Part shown: one piece after another, positions 36,701 through 45,501 of the stretch
How the letters are laid out: each line of letters starts with the position of its first letter
How positions within the stretch are numbered: position 1 is the stretch's first letter
Origin: Polynucleobacter meluiroseus
Lineage (GTDB): Bacteria; Pseudomonadota; Gammaproteobacteria; Burkholderiales; Burkholderiaceae
Direction of reading: 5' to 3'
DNA length: 64,000 bases
NCBI GenBank assembly: GCA_945879115.1
Contig: CAMDUR010000008.1
Span: 1 to 64,000 of the forward strand
The notes under the pieces: model-generated
What the model saw: the letters and a program-made list of their open reading frames with translations, nothing else
The model's database searches: none
What the model was told of the DNA's origin: nothing
Translations under genes and position numbers: made by a program

Positions 36701-37497
36701 TTTGTTAATGACTTAGAGATTAGTTGCGAGCCAATTAATTCACCTTTTGCAAGACGAACGAGTACTTGATCTTCAAGTCCTGAAGCAATCACAGTATGAG
36801 CACCTGATTGATTGGCTAATTTAGCAGCTAATACTTTAGTTAACATACCACCCTTACCCAAAGAACTGCCTGCTCCGCCAGCCATTAACTCTAATTCGGG
36901 CCTACCAGCTACGGCCTCCTGAATTAAAGTCGCATGCGGATTCTTGCGCGGATCTTCGTTATACAAACCATCTTGGTCTGTCAAAATAACAAGTGCATCC
37001 GCCTCAATCAAATTCGTTACTAACGCTGCTAATGTATCGTTATCGCCAAATTTAATTTCATCGGTAACAACAGTGTCATTCTCATTAATAATTGGCACGA
37101 CACCATGCTTCAAAAGAGTTAGTAAAGTAATCCGTGCATTTTGATAACGCTGCTCATCAGCCAAGTCAGCATTAGTCAGCAACACTTGCGCAGTTCGAAT
37201 GCCATATTTAGCAAAGCTGCTTTCGTATACTTGGACCAAGCCCATTTGACCAACCGCTGCTGCAGCTTGTAGCTCATGAATATCTGTTGGTCGTATTGTC
37301 CATGCCAAACGCTGCATACCCTCTGCAATCGCTCCCGAACTGACCATGACCACTTCTTTTCCCATCGTACGTAGTTCAGCCATTTGCGAAGCCCAACGAC
37401 CAATCGCCGCATGATCTAAACCCTGACCGTTGTTAGTCACTAGTGTTGAACCCACTTTAACAACAATACGTTGTGCGTTTTGTATCGCTCGAACCAC
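36697..37497 (-). CDS. proB: Glutamate 5-kinase without PUA domain
   Basis: ProB phosphorylates glutamate in the first step of proline synthesis. The amino acid kinase domain is complete: [11 protein letters not shown] near 11-21, SSGAIAEG near 53-60, INENDTV near 136-142, and [13 protein letters not shown] near 210-222. At 266 residues it lacks the C-terminal PUA domain found in the ~367-residue E. coli enzyme. The end is clean, not a frameshift remnant as far as I can see. The gene lies 28 bp after obg on the same strand, as in many betaproteobacteria. Confidence 0.94.
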   Translation of the reverse strand: MVRAIQNAQRIVVKVGSTLVTNNGQGLDHAAIGRWASQMAELRTMGKEVVMVSSGAIAEGMQRLAWTIRPTDIHELQAAAAVGQMGLVQVYESSFAKYGIRTAQVLLTNADLADEQRYQNARITLLTLLKHGVVPIINENDTVVTDEIKFGDNDTLAALVTNLIEADALVILTDQDGLYNEDPRKNPHATLIQEAVAGRPELELMAGGAGSSLGKGGMLTKVLAAKLANQSGAHTVIASGLEDQVLVRLAKGELIGSQLISKSLTN

Positions 37498-37525
37498 CCT
37501 ACTTACTCCCCATCAATTATTTGAG

Positions 37526-38626
37526 TTATCTTGACTCATCAGGATTTATTGCTTCACCTTGAAAACGTACATCTGCTTCATGCTCTTCTTCATCATCCCG
37601 CTTTTTACGCTTATCGTCTAAATCTTGTTGAATAGCGTAGCAAAGTTTTTGGCAACCCTCGCCATTTAGAGCAGATATTTCAAAAACAGGACCCTTCCAA
37701 CCGTAAGCCTTAACAAAAGTCTTGATACGCTGAGCTCTATCATCAGTTGGAATCATGTCGACCTTGTTTAGAACCAACCAACGTGGTTTGTCATACAAAG
37801 ATTCATCGTACTTTTTCAATTCATTCACAATCGCTTTAGCTTCAGCAACAATATCCAAGTTCTCATCAAATGGCGCCATATCAACCAAATGCAATAACAA
37901 ATTAGTACGCTGTAAATGCCTTAAGAAACGATGTCCAAGGCCAGCACCTTCAGCAGCACCTTCGATCAAACCTGGAATATCTGCAATCACAAAACTTCGC
38001 TCTTGCCCAACACGAACTACACCCAAATTAGGATGTAATGTTGTAAAGGGATAGTCTGCAATCTTTGGACGTGCATTCGATACAGCAGTTATCAATGTTG
38101 ATTTACCGGCATTGGGCATACCCAATAAACCCACATCAGCTAATACTTTTAACTCCAGACGTAATTTATATTCTTCACCTGGTAGACCAGTCGTTTTTTG
38201 TCTTGGCGCGCGATTGGTACTACTTTTAAAGTGTAGGTTACCCCAACCACCAGCCCCGCCCTTTGCGAGGCATAAACGCTGTCCATGGAAAGTTAAGTCA
38301 GCGATAACTTCCTCAGTATCCATGTCATGAATGATCGTTCCAACAGGCATACGTAATTCAATATCCTCACCAGCTTTTCCGTAACAATCGGCACCACGAC
38401 CAGATTCGCCGTTTTGGGCTAAATGTTTTTTTGCGTATCGATAGTCAACCAAGGTATTGATGTTTCGATCAGCGATAGCGTAAACGCTCCCACCTTTACC
38501 GCCATCACCACCATCTGGCCCACCAAATTCAATAAACTTTTCACGGCGCATCGAAGCACTGCCAGAACCACCGTGGCCAGCAACTACTTCAATACGTGCT
38601 TCATCGATAAATTTCATAAAATCCAA
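37526..38626 (-). CDS. obg: Obg GTPase (CgtA)
   Basis: Obg is an essential GTPase linked to large-ribosomal-subunit assembly and stress control. The glycine-rich Obg domain covers about 1-158 ([12 protein letters not shown] near 32-43). The GTPase domain has the P-loop GMPNAGKST near 168-176, [12 protein letters not shown] near 193-204, DIPGLIEGA near 214-222 and NKVDM near 285. The C-terminal tail, from about 335, is acidic. The length of 366 residues is normal. It follows rplU-rpmA, the classic rplU-rpmA-obg-proB order, but is separated from rpmA by a strong terminator. Confidence 0.97.
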   Translation of the reverse strand: MDFMKFIDEARIEVVAGHGGSGSASMRREKFIEFGGPDGGDGGKGGSVYAIADRNINTLVDYRYAKKHLAQNGESGRGADCYGKAGEDIELRMPVGTIIHDMDTEEVIADLTFHGQRLCLAKGGAGGWGNLHFKSSTNRAPRQKTTGLPGEEYKLRLELKVLADVGLLGMPNAGKSTLITAVSNARPKIADYPFTTLHPNLGVVRVGQERSFVIADIPGLIEGAAEGAGLGHRFLRHLQRTNLLLHLVDMAPFDENLDIVAEAKAIVNELKKYDESLYDKPRWLVLNKVDMIPTDDRAQRIKTFVKAYGWKGPVFEISALNGEGCQKLCYAIQQDLDDKRKKRDDEEEHEADVRFQGEAINPDESR

Positions 38627-38658
38627 TAAAAAAAGGCCTCGCTGTTTGGCGAGGCCTT
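38626..38658 (-). terminator. Rho-independent terminator of rplU-rpmA
   Basis: A perfect 10-bp GC-rich stem (38649-38658 with 38633-38642) with a 6-base loop is followed leftward by seven T. It lies between rpmA and obg, and abuts the obg start codon, so obg expression needs read-through or a promoter inside or just below this element. Confidence 0.88.
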
Positions 38659-38701
38659 ATGCTGAGTTCTGAATTTTCTTCGTTATCTCAGTTAAGGCTA
38701 A

Positions 38702-38962
38702 TTAAGCTGTCGGAAGTACAGATACGAATGATTTCTTCTCTGCACCTTTAACGCCAAATTGAACATGACCATCTACCAATGCGAACAATGTGTGATCTTT
38801 GCCACAACCAACATTCACACCAGGGTGAACGCGTGTACCGCGTTGACGAACAATGATGCCGCCTGCATTGATGGCTTGACCGCCATAAACTTTAACGCCT
38901 AATCGTTTTGACTCTGAGTCACGGCCGTTACGTGTTGAACCGCCGCCTTTTTTCTGTGCCAT
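38702..38962 (-). CDS. rpmA: 50S ribosomal protein L27
   Basis: L27 lies at the peptidyl transferase centre. The 86-residue sequence begins [18 protein letters not shown], the conserved flexible N-terminus that reaches the tRNA acceptor ends. It continues with [10 protein letters not shown] and [13 protein letters not shown]. It begins 21 bp after rplU on the same strand. There is no N-terminal processing extension of the Firmicutes type. Confidence 0.98.
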   Translation of the reverse strand: MAQKKGGGSTRNGRDSESKRLGVKVYGGQAINAGGIIVRQRGTRVHPGVNVGCGKDHTLFALVDGHVQFGVKGAEKKSFVSVLPTA

Positions 38963-38983
38963 TTTCTACTCCGCCTCTGCCTA

Positions 38984-39295
38984 TTAGGCCTTAATGGAAT
39001 TAATTAAAATCTCAGTAAAGTTCTGACGATGGCCTTGACGCTTTTGGTAGTGCTTGCGTCGGCGCATTTTAAAAATCTTTACTTTGTCATGACGACCCTG
39101 AGAAATAACAGTGGCTTTAACAGTTGCACCACTGACCAATGGCTCACCAAACTTCAGTGATTCGCCTTCGCCTACGGCGAGAACTTGGTCAATCGTGATT
39201 TCACTGCCTACATCCGCTGGTATCTGTTCTATTTTCAATTTTTCTCCAGCAGCAACTTTATATTGTTTGCCACCGGTTTTTATGACCGCGTACAT
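38984..39295 (-). CDS. rplU: 50S ribosomal protein L21
   Basis: L21 binds 23S rRNA. The 103-residue protein starts [14 protein letters not shown] and contains [19 protein letters not shown] (near 74-92), the family signature. It is the first gene of the rplU-rpmA operon and has a strong sigma-70-like promoter upstream, with a small hairpin in its leader. Confidence 0.98.
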   Translation of the reverse strand: MYAVIKTGGKQYKVAAGEKLKIEQIPADVGSEITIDQVLAVGEGESLKFGEPLVSGATVKATVISQGRHDKVKIFKMRRRKHYQKRQGHRQNFTEILINSIKA

Positions 39296-39348
39296 ATTGA
39301 AATCTTTCTATAAATCACCACACAACCCTATGTTGTGCAGAGCCATAG

Positions 39349-39377
39349 ATTATAGCTCTAGCTTAATTTCAAGTCAA
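39349..39377 (-). promoter_or_regulatory. Sigma-70 promoter for rplU-rpmA
   Basis: On the leftward strand, TTGACT (39372-39377) and a perfect TATAAT (39349-39354) are separated by 17 bp. The predicted transcript starts about 45 bases upstream of rplU. Within that leader CACAAC and GTTGTG (39320-39336 region) can pair as a small hairpin. Confidence 0.85.
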
Positions 39378-39396
39378 AAAGTAGAATATCCAATTA

Positions 39397-39426
39397 TTGT
39401 TGTAGATTGCTACTACTTTTTATAAT
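39397..39426 (+). promoter_or_regulatory. Candidate sigma-70 promoter for ispB
   Basis: TTGTTG (39397-39402) and a perfect TATAAT (39421-39426) are 18 bp apart on the rightward strand, about 65 bp ahead of the ispB ATG. The -35 half-match is only partial. It is back-to-back with the rplU promoter. Confidence 0.55.
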
Positions 39427-39490
39427 AAAAATCAACAAATTCAATGGGTTAAACTTACATCATGAGAAAAACTAACCTTTTAATTAGTTA

Positions 39491-40480
39491 ATGACCACTA
39501 ACTTACAAAACATTCTGAGTCCCATCGCCTCTGATATGAACGCCTTAAATGACGTTATCAGGGAAAGTTTGCGCTCAGAGGTTGCTCTTATTAACCAGAT
39601 TTCCTCTTACATAGTGGAAGCTGGCGGCAAAAGAATCCGACCTGCATTGCTTCTTTTAACTGCCCAATCTATTGCTAATGGCAAAGAGTTAAATCACCAA
39701 TTAGGCATGGCTACAGTCGTTGAATTTATCCATACGGCTACATTGCTTCATGATGATGTAGTTGACGAGTCTAATTTAAGGCGGGGTCGCGCTACTGCCA
39801 ACGCTGCATTTGGAAATGCTGCCAGCGTTCTAGTAGGTGACTTTCTTTACTCTAGAGCTTTTCAGATGATGGTCGCACCTAATGAGCTCAAGATTATGGA
39901 AATCTTAGCTGAAGCTACCAACACGATTGCTGAAGGTGAAGTCCTGCAGTTAATGAATATGCATGATTCTGATGTGAATGAAGCACGCTACATGCAAGTT
40001 ATACACTTTAAAACTGCTAAGTTATTTGAAGCATCCTGCGCCCTGGGCGCTCTTCTAGCTAAAGCCTCAGAAGAACAGTACCTAGCTGCCCAAGCATATG
40101 GGCGCCATATTGGTACTGCTTTTCAGTTGATTGATGACATCCTTGACTACACAGCAAGTGCTGAGCAAATGGGTAAAAATGCTGGGGATGATTTAAGAGA
40201 AGGTAAACCGACGCTTCCCTTAATTTATCTTTTAGATAACGGCACGCCTGAGCAAAAGAAATTAGTCAAAAATGCCATTGATCAGGCAGAAGGCCTGCCT
40301 GATGATCTCTTCATGCAAGTTTATAAGGCTATCATCGATTCTAAAGCTATTGAATACACAGAAGCTGCTGCAGAGCGTGAAGCCCAATTAGCTAAAGAAG
40401 CTTTAATGTGTTTTCCTAAAAATACTGCCACCCAAAGCTTATTAGATCTTTGCGATTACTCGCTCAAAAGATCTACTTAG
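39491..40480 (+). CDS. ispB: Octaprenyl/polyprenyl diphosphate synthase
   Basis: IspB makes the long prenyl side chain of ubiquinone from IPP and FPP. Both aspartate-rich motifs are present: HDDVVDES near 85-92 (with the following RRGR) and IDDILDY near 214-220. GGKRIRPALLLL near 44-55 is the IPP-binding region. At 329 residues it is standard. The ATG overlaps the stop codon of a nine-codon upstream frame (39462-39491, TAATG junction), which could be chance. The gene's 3' end overlaps the convergent heme ATPase gene by 8 bp. Confidence 0.95.
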   Translation: MTTNLQNILSPIASDMNALNDVIRESLRSEVALINQISSYIVEAGGKRIRPALLLLTAQSIANGKELNHQLGMATVVEFIHTATLLHDDVVDESNLRRGRATANAAFGNAASVLVGDFLYSRAFQMMVAPNELKIMEILAEATNTIAEGEVLQLMNMHDSDVNEARYMQVIHFKTAKLFEASCALGALLAKASEEQYLAAQAYGRHIGTAFQLIDDILDYTASAEQMGKNAGDDLREGKPTLPLIYLLDNGTPEQKKLVKNAIDQAEGLPDDLFMQVYKAIIDSKAIEYTEAAAEREAQLAKEALMCFPKNTATQSLLDLCDYSLKRST

Positions 40481-41249
40481 CAATAAAGTACCTCTCAGCA
40501 TTAATAGTTTTAAATTCTAAAAAAGAATTCTCATAGAGATCTTCTAAGGACTTCTTCTGGATTTCTGATATTGGAGTATCAATGAATAATTTTCCATCTT
40601 TGATTAACAACCCTCGATCAAAAAATTGCATGGCATGATTGACGTCGTGCAATATTGCGATGACAGGAAGAGATCTAAGAGTAACGAATTGACTCAAACT
40701 CTTCAATAAAAATATTTGTAAGAACGGGTCCAAAGCAGCAAAAGGTTCGTCTACCAAAAGCGCTCCACCATGGACATCCCAAAGCTGAGCAAAGACTTTT
40801 GCCATTTGAACTCTTGCCTTTTCACCTCCAGAAAGTTGATGGTAGTTTCTATTAAGTAAATGACTTGCTTTGCATAAGTCTAAACACTGATAAACAATAT
40901 ATTCAGTTTCGCTTTGACAGCTTCGCGATACCCTTCCTAAACTGACAATCAGGCTAACAGACAAGTCGAAACTAATCTCATTAGATTGAGGCAATACAGC
41001 GCGATGATGACTAAGATCAACAGCCGACCAATCTTCCAAATCTTGATTTAAAAAATATATGCATCCCTCATTTATTTTTAGATCTTTCGATATAGCTTTT
41101 AAAAATGTTGTTTTTCCAGATCCACTGGGCCCTAAGATGGCTATCTTTTCAGCAGCCCCAATTTGAAGACTGGGTATATCAAGTGCTAGCTGAAACGGCG
41201 AAGACCAATACTTCTTTAATTCATGAATGCTTATTAAGGTATCTGTCAT
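40473..41249 (-). CDS. hmuV: Heme/iron ABC transporter ATP-binding protein
   Basis: This is the ATPase of a FecCDE/HmuUV-type importer. I start it at the ATG at 41249 (258 aa), 1 bp after the permease stop codon; an upstream in-frame start would overlap the permease by 47 bp. Walker A GPSGSGKTT is at 40-48, the signature LSGGEKARVQMA near 139-150 and Walker B LLVDEPFAAL near 160-169. The last gene of the heme operon, it is convergent with ispB and overlaps it by 8 bp. The exact substrate (heme, siderophore or cobalamin) is inferred from the receptor. Confidence 0.87.
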   Translation of the reverse strand: MTDTLISIHELKKYWSSPFQLALDIPSLQIGAAEKIAILGPSGSGKTTFLKAISKDLKINEGCIYFLNQDLEDWSAVDLSHHRAVLPQSNEISFDLSVSLIVSLGRVSRSCQSETEYIVYQCLDLCKASHLLNRNYHQLSGGEKARVQMAKVFAQLWDVHGGALLVDEPFAALDPFLQIFLLKSLSQFVTLRSLPVIAILHDVNHAMQFFDRGLLIKDGKLFIDTPISEIQKKSLEDLYENSFLEFKTINAERYFIAK

Positions 41250-41250
41250 A

Positions 41251-42204
41251 TCAAACCCTAGACTTTCTCTTGAGTAGATATAAAAAGTATGGCGCACCGA
41301 TCAAAGATGTAAAAATACCTACCGGCATTTCAGCAGGAAAGGCCAATGTTCTAGCTAAAGTATCTGCCACAAGCAAGAAAAAACCACCCAAAAACATGGA
41401 AAAAATAAGCACATTTTTTTGATCGGCGCCAAACACCAAACGAACTATCTGCGGGGCAACTAGACTGATAAAGCCAATCATTCCGCAAAAAGCAACACTG
41501 ACACCACATAAAAGCGCAACGCAGGCGACCATCTTTACTTTTAAGCCGCTGACATTCACTCCAATATGTTGCGCAACCTCCTCTCCAAGACTTAAAGCAT
41601 TGATAGGGCCTCTTAATGGGTAAATTAAAACAAATACACCCACTAAACATAAAAACATCAACATAACAAACTTAAAATTTGCAGATGCTACCGAACCTAA
41701 AGTCCAGAATGTAAATGTTCTCAACTGTGCATCACTGGCAAGATAGATGCATAAGCCTATCAATGCTGCCGATAATGCATTTAATGCAATACCGCAAAGT
41801 AACAAGTTAGATATTGTAGAAAATGAGATTTGCTTTGATAAGCTCATTAAGAAGTAACAACTTAACAAAGCACCACTAAAAGCAGCTATAGGAACACCAA
41901 TCAACTCATTTGGCATCCAAGCAGGACCGATCAGAATGACTAAAGCAACAGCAAGTGCTGCACCACTTGAGATGCCTAGTAGAGAAGGATCTGCTAGTGG
42001 GTTTCTAAATAAAGCTTGCGTGATGGCACCGGCTAAGCCCAAGCTTGCTCCAACTGCTAGCGCCAATAGCCCTCTTGGAATACGGATATCCCAAATTATT
42101 TGAGATGTTTGCCAATCAGCTATTGATAGGGATGAAGGTCCTATAAATATTGCTAATAGAAAGAAAAGGCTTAAGGTAAAAATACTAGCTAAGATGTTAA
42201 ACAA
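41251..42204 (-). CDS. hmuU: FecCD-family heme/iron ABC transporter permease
   Basis: The permease has about eight to nine transmembrane segments in 317 residues and the FecCD signatures IRIPRGLLALAVGASLGLAGAI... (near 44-66) and GxxxFVGLxxPH-like GMIGFISLVAPQIVRL (near 239-254). It starts at a TTG at 42204; no ATG is available before the first membrane helix. It overlaps the end of the binding protein gene by 8 bp, so translation is probably coupled. No second permease gene is present, consistent with a homodimeric permease as in HmuU and BtuC. Confidence 0.88.
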   Translation of the reverse strand: MFNILASIFTLSLFFLLAIFIGPSSLSIADWQTSQIIWDIRIPRGLLALAVGASLGLAGAITQALFRNPLADPSLLGISSGAALAVALVILIGPAWMPNELIGVPIAAFSGALLSCYFLMSLSKQISFSTISNLLLCGIALNALSAALIGLCIYLASDAQLRTFTFWTLGSVASANFKFVMLMFLCLVGVFVLIYPLRGPINALSLGEEVAQHIGVNVSGLKVKMVACVALLCGVSVAFCGMIGFISLVAPQIVRLVFGADQKNVLIFSMFLGGFFLLVADTLARTLAFPAEMPVGIFTSLIGAPYFLYLLKRKSRV

Positions 42205-43063
42205 AAATTTTCTTTCTTAATTCGGCAACAGTTATTGGCAACCTTGGACCAAAACCTAAAAGTTGATTAGCTTCGATAGCAATCACACGCTGATTTTTAA
42301 TGGCCGATACTTCTTTGAAACTATGATTACCTAACAATGAATTGAGGTATTGTTTCGATTGTTCAGTAATCAGAATGATGTCTGGATTATTCTGAATAAG
42401 AGCCTCCCTACTAAAAGACTTATAACCGCTGAAATTTGATGCTACGTTTTCACCCCCTGCATATTCAATAATTGCATCAGCTTCTGTATATTTACCTCCT
42501 ACTAAAATTTCTGAGCTGCGATGAGATAAGATAAATAAAATCTTAGGAACTACTTTTGTATTTCTGTTGGTATTTGTTATTGAAGATAATTGAGCCCATT
42601 CAAAAGAAAGGCGTTGAGTTAGAGACTCCCCTTTTTTCACAACATCAAATAAAGAGGAAATTTTCTTAACTTTTTTTAATAGTCCATCAAAACTATGATT
42701 TGATTTAATTTGTTCAAAATAGATATTGCTACTGCCCTTTAGCAGATCCACAACATGTTGCGGTCCTGCATTTTCAGAAAATAAAATATGGGAAGGTTTC
42801 ATAGAAAGAATTCCTTCAGCAGATAGCATTCGCGCATATCCAACATTAGGTAACTTCTTCACAGTTGATGGGAAGTTTGAGCTACTATCAACACCCACTA
42901 AGTATTGCTCCAGCTCTAATTCACAAATAATTTCTGTAATAGCACCACCTACACAAATAACTCTCTTTGGTTTATCTGCTTTTGCTGGCGTGTTAAGTAA
43001 AGTAGGAAAGCCACATAGCATGGATGTAATTTGACAGATGCGCCTTCTATTAAGATTTATCAT
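42197..43063 (-). CDS. hmuT: Periplasmic heme/iron-binding protein (HmuT/FepB-like)
   Basis: This is a class III periplasmic binding protein. The ATG at 43063 overlaps the receptor stop codon. The N-terminus has an Arg cluster (NRRRICQ) and a weakly hydrophobic segment ending TPAKA near 24-28, a plausible signal peptide. KRVICVGGAITEIICEL near 32-48 is the typical first strand-helix, and GGENVASNFSGYKSFSREALIQNNPDIILI near 195-225 the second lobe. At 288 residues it is somewhat short. It would pass heme or Fe-chelate from the receptor to the HmuUV-like transporter. Confidence 0.84.
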   Translation of the reverse strand: MINLNRRRICQITSMLCGFPTLLNTPAKADKPKRVICVGGAITEIICELELEQYLVGVDSSSNFPSTVKKLPNVGYARMLSAEGILSMKPSHILFSENAGPQHVVDLLKGSSNIYFEQIKSNHSFDGLLKKVKKISSLFDVVKKGESLTQRLSFEWAQLSSITNTNRNTKVVPKILFILSHRSSEILVGGKYTEADAIIEYAGGENVASNFSGYKSFSREALIQNNPDIILITEQSKQYLNSLLGNHSFKEVSAIKNQRVIAIEANQLLGFGPRLPITVAELRKKIFV

Positions 43064-45246
43064 CAAAAGTCATACCTCGCACCTAATGAGAAACTTCTTC
43101 CAGGAGCTGTATACGCATCTATAACAGGTGATGATTCCTCTAAGCCCCTAACATCTGACCACCGCCAGTATTTTTTATCTAAAATATTACTCACACTTGC
43201 AAAAATAGTGGTGTGACGAGTAGGGCTCCATTGAGACTGTAAATTGATAACTGAATAAGCAGGTGCGACATATTGTGGGACTTGATTTCTAGTTTTTATA
43301 TTCGTCACAGTATTAACATCGGTTGGTTTTTTAGCCCAGGTATGTGACCAGTTTGTACTTACTTGCCACTGAGACGTCTTGTACATCAAACCGAGAGCCG
43401 CTCGCATTGGTTGAATGGTATCTAATTCAGATTTAACTCCAGATGTGGATTGCTTATACCCTTTGGAAGTAACCCATCCAGTTGTCACACGCCAATGAGA
43501 GTTTATTGATGTATCTACTCGAATATCTAGTCCCTGTATTTGAGCCTGCGAATGATTGACATACTGATAAATCAACGGATTACCAGGTCTTCCGTTACCA
43601 CTCACCACTTGTTGCTCAATAAAATCTTTGTATTTGTTTCTGTAGGCAGCAAGCGTGTATCGCCAAGTGTTTAACCTTCCTTTTAAGCCAAGCTCTAATC
43701 CATTTGATGTTTCTGATTTAAGAGAAGAATTACCCTTACTGGTATATCCATGTCTTAAATTTGAAAACCCATTATTAATTTGGTCTTGAGTGGGCGCTTT
43801 AAACCCTTTTGCAAGACTGATATATGGATGCAATGTTGGGTCGCATTTCCAAACCCCAGCCAAACTCGGAGACCAAGCGCTATCTGATAAATTGACCGTT
43901 GGTAGTGAATAGCCTTGTTGATCTGATTTAAATGCATATCTATCAAAACGAATTGCTGGTATGAAACCATAATCAGCCTGATCTAACTCAAGTTGCGTAA
44001 ATAAGCCAACTTGATATTTTGTGGTGTCAGGATGGTATTTTAGTAAATCGTTGTAATCACCTGATCTCTGAACACTTTGTGTAATTTTAGATTGCTGGAG
44101 ATCTACACCATAGGTCCATTTTTTTAAATCTTTCCCCTTTATATAATTTATTAGCTGGCTCTTCAGACCCATTGATTGATCTTTTGTATGGTTATTTCTT
44201 TGCCTATCAAGCAGTCGATCCTCAATCGTTAATTGATGTACACCCGATTTTTGCGACCATAACTTGAGCATTAACTCATCTTCAAAACCTACGACTGTTT
44301 TTTGCGATTGAATATCTACAGAAAAACGCTGCCTTTCTATCTTGTCGTTTGTATCTAGATCTAATACTGTTGAAGATCTACCACTGTAAATCTCTGCATT
44401 TCTTTTTTTATTCAAATTCTCAACTGTAAATAAGATATTTTGAGTAGCTGAGATGTTCTTCCTAAATTTAGTTAACAAGTAATTTTGTTGATTTTCCTCA
44501 GGATTTGGGGCGGTTCTAGAATCACCCAAACCATGATTACTCCCGTAATTTTTTACTTCAGAACTATAAGTATTTGAAGATAGCAATAAAGCACTCCAAC
44601 CATGGTCACGTTGCGCTATTGCCACAGACCCCATATTTGATTGATTAACTGTTCGACTGACTCCTTTGATATATCCACCCTTCGTATCTCCAGTTTTTAA
44701 AAGTTCATCTACATTTAAAGTTTGAAAGTTAATAGCACCTGCAAGACCATCACTACCGTACTGAGTTGCCGTAGGGCCCCTTAAAATTTCTACTAAAGAG
44801 ACTCCTTCCATGTCAACGTAGTCACCTCGTCCCGTTGAAACGGCTCCATAATTTAATCCTTGTGCAATAGGAATACCATCGATCATTATTAATACTTGAT
44901 TACCCTCTAAACCACGAATATTGATGCTTTCTTGGCCTGATCTTCCGGTTCCAGCAGCAACGCCAAATCGAGCGGTTTGTGATCGCACCTCAATATCTAG
45001 CTCTTCTTCAAATAAATCTTTGACGTCTTTACTATTTTTTCTTTTAATTTCATCATAATTAACCACGCTAACTGAGCTAGGGGTTTCTAGTATGGGTCGC
45101 TCCCCTTTAGTGGCAATAATAGAAATTGGCTCCAAAGAAGCCACATCAGAATATTCGGCATGACTAGCTAAGGCGCTAGCAGTTGGAGCAATCATCAAAC
45201 TAGCAACCAATTGGGTTACTGAAATGATTTTTATTTTTTTAAACAC
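43063..45246 (-). CDS. TonB-dependent heme/hemoglobin receptor
   Basis: The 727-residue protein has a signal peptide (about 1-27), a TonB-box-like EPISIIATK near 39-47, a plug domain (about 50-165, with SINIRGLEGNQVLIMIDGIPI and EILRGPTATQYGSDGLAGAINF), and a 22-strand barrel ending with the C-terminal Phe. The pattern is that of the HmuR/HemR hemoglobin-heme-lactoferrin family. It heads a four-gene operon with hmuT, hmuU and hmuV-like genes. It has a Fur-box-like sequence at its promoter. It would need TonB, for which the gene at 15.0 kb is a candidate. No heme-degrading gene is adjacent. Confidence 0.88.
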   Translation of the reverse strand: MFKKIKIISVTQLVASLMIAPTASALASHAEYSDVASLEPISIIATKGERPILETPSSVSVVNYDEIKRKNSKDVKDLFEEELDIEVRSQTARFGVAAGTGRSGQESINIRGLEGNQVLIMIDGIPIAQGLNYGAVSTGRGDYVDMEGVSLVEILRGPTATQYGSDGLAGAINFQTLNVDELLKTGDTKGGYIKGVSRTVNQSNMGSVAIAQRDHGWSALLLSSNTYSSEVKNYGSNHGLGDSRTAPNPEENQQNYLLTKFRKNISATQNILFTVENLNKKRNAEIYSGRSSTVLDLDTNDKIERQRFSVDIQSQKTVVGFEDELMLKLWSQKSGVHQLTIEDRLLDRQRNNHTKDQSMGLKSQLINYIKGKDLKKWTYGVDLQQSKITQSVQRSGDYNDLLKYHPDTTKYQVGLFTQLELDQADYGFIPAIRFDRYAFKSDQQGYSLPTVNLSDSAWSPSLAGVWKCDPTLHPYISLAKGFKAPTQDQINNGFSNLRHGYTSKGNSSLKSETSNGLELGLKGRLNTWRYTLAAYRNKYKDFIEQQVVSGNGRPGNPLIYQYVNHSQAQIQGLDIRVDTSINSHWRVTTGWVTSKGYKQSTSGVKSELDTIQPMRAALGLMYKTSQWQVSTNWSHTWAKKPTDVNTVTNIKTRNQVPQYVAPAYSVINLQSQWSPTRHTTIFASVSNILDKKYWRWSDVRGLEESSPVIDAYTAPGRSFSLGARYDF

Positions 45247-45299
45247 AAAAGCCTCTCCAATGAAACACTGGCTGGCTAACTGATTAATGCTGGCTTGTG

Positions 45300-45323
45300 T
45301 AAAAAAGTGCTTAATTGAGCACT
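45300..45323 (-). terminator. Terminator-like hairpin in the heme operon leader
   Basis: On the leftward strand AGTGCT (45318-45323) and AGCACT (45306-45311) form a perfect stem with a 6-base loop, followed directly by a run of T. It lies between the putative promoter (-10 at 45336-45341) and the receptor start at 45246, so it would act as an attenuator unless it ends an unseen leftward transcript. Confidence 0.5.
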
Positions 45324-45335
45324 GATGAAAACTTT

Positions 45336-45360
45336 ATCATAGATGAGAACTATTCTTATT
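45336..45360 (-). promoter_or_regulatory. Fur-box-like operator and -10 element of the heme operon
   Basis: The 19-bp site 45342-45360 reads AATAAGAATAGTTCTCATC on the leftward strand and agrees with the E. coli 19-bp Fur box at 12 positions. A TATGAT -10 hexamer follows directly (45336-45341). The -35 region is poor. The location fits iron-Fur repression of the heme uptake genes. Confidence 0.6.
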
Positions 45361-45460
45361 AACGTGGTTATTATTCCTACGTGTAGGATATTTCCTACAA
45401 ACTAATAAGTAATTAGGAAGTTGATTATTCTTGCGATTCCCATTCAAAAGCCGAATGGTT

Positions 45461-45469
45461 TGCTATAGT
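45461..45469 (+). promoter_or_regulatory. Candidate extended -10 promoter of the CorC-family gene
   Basis: TGCTATAGT is an extended -10 (TGnTATAnT) 33 bp ahead of the start codon at 45502. No good -35 is visible. Confidence 0.4.
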
Positions 45470-45501
45470 CACTCTCATATCAATTGATCTAGAAAGTATT
45501 C

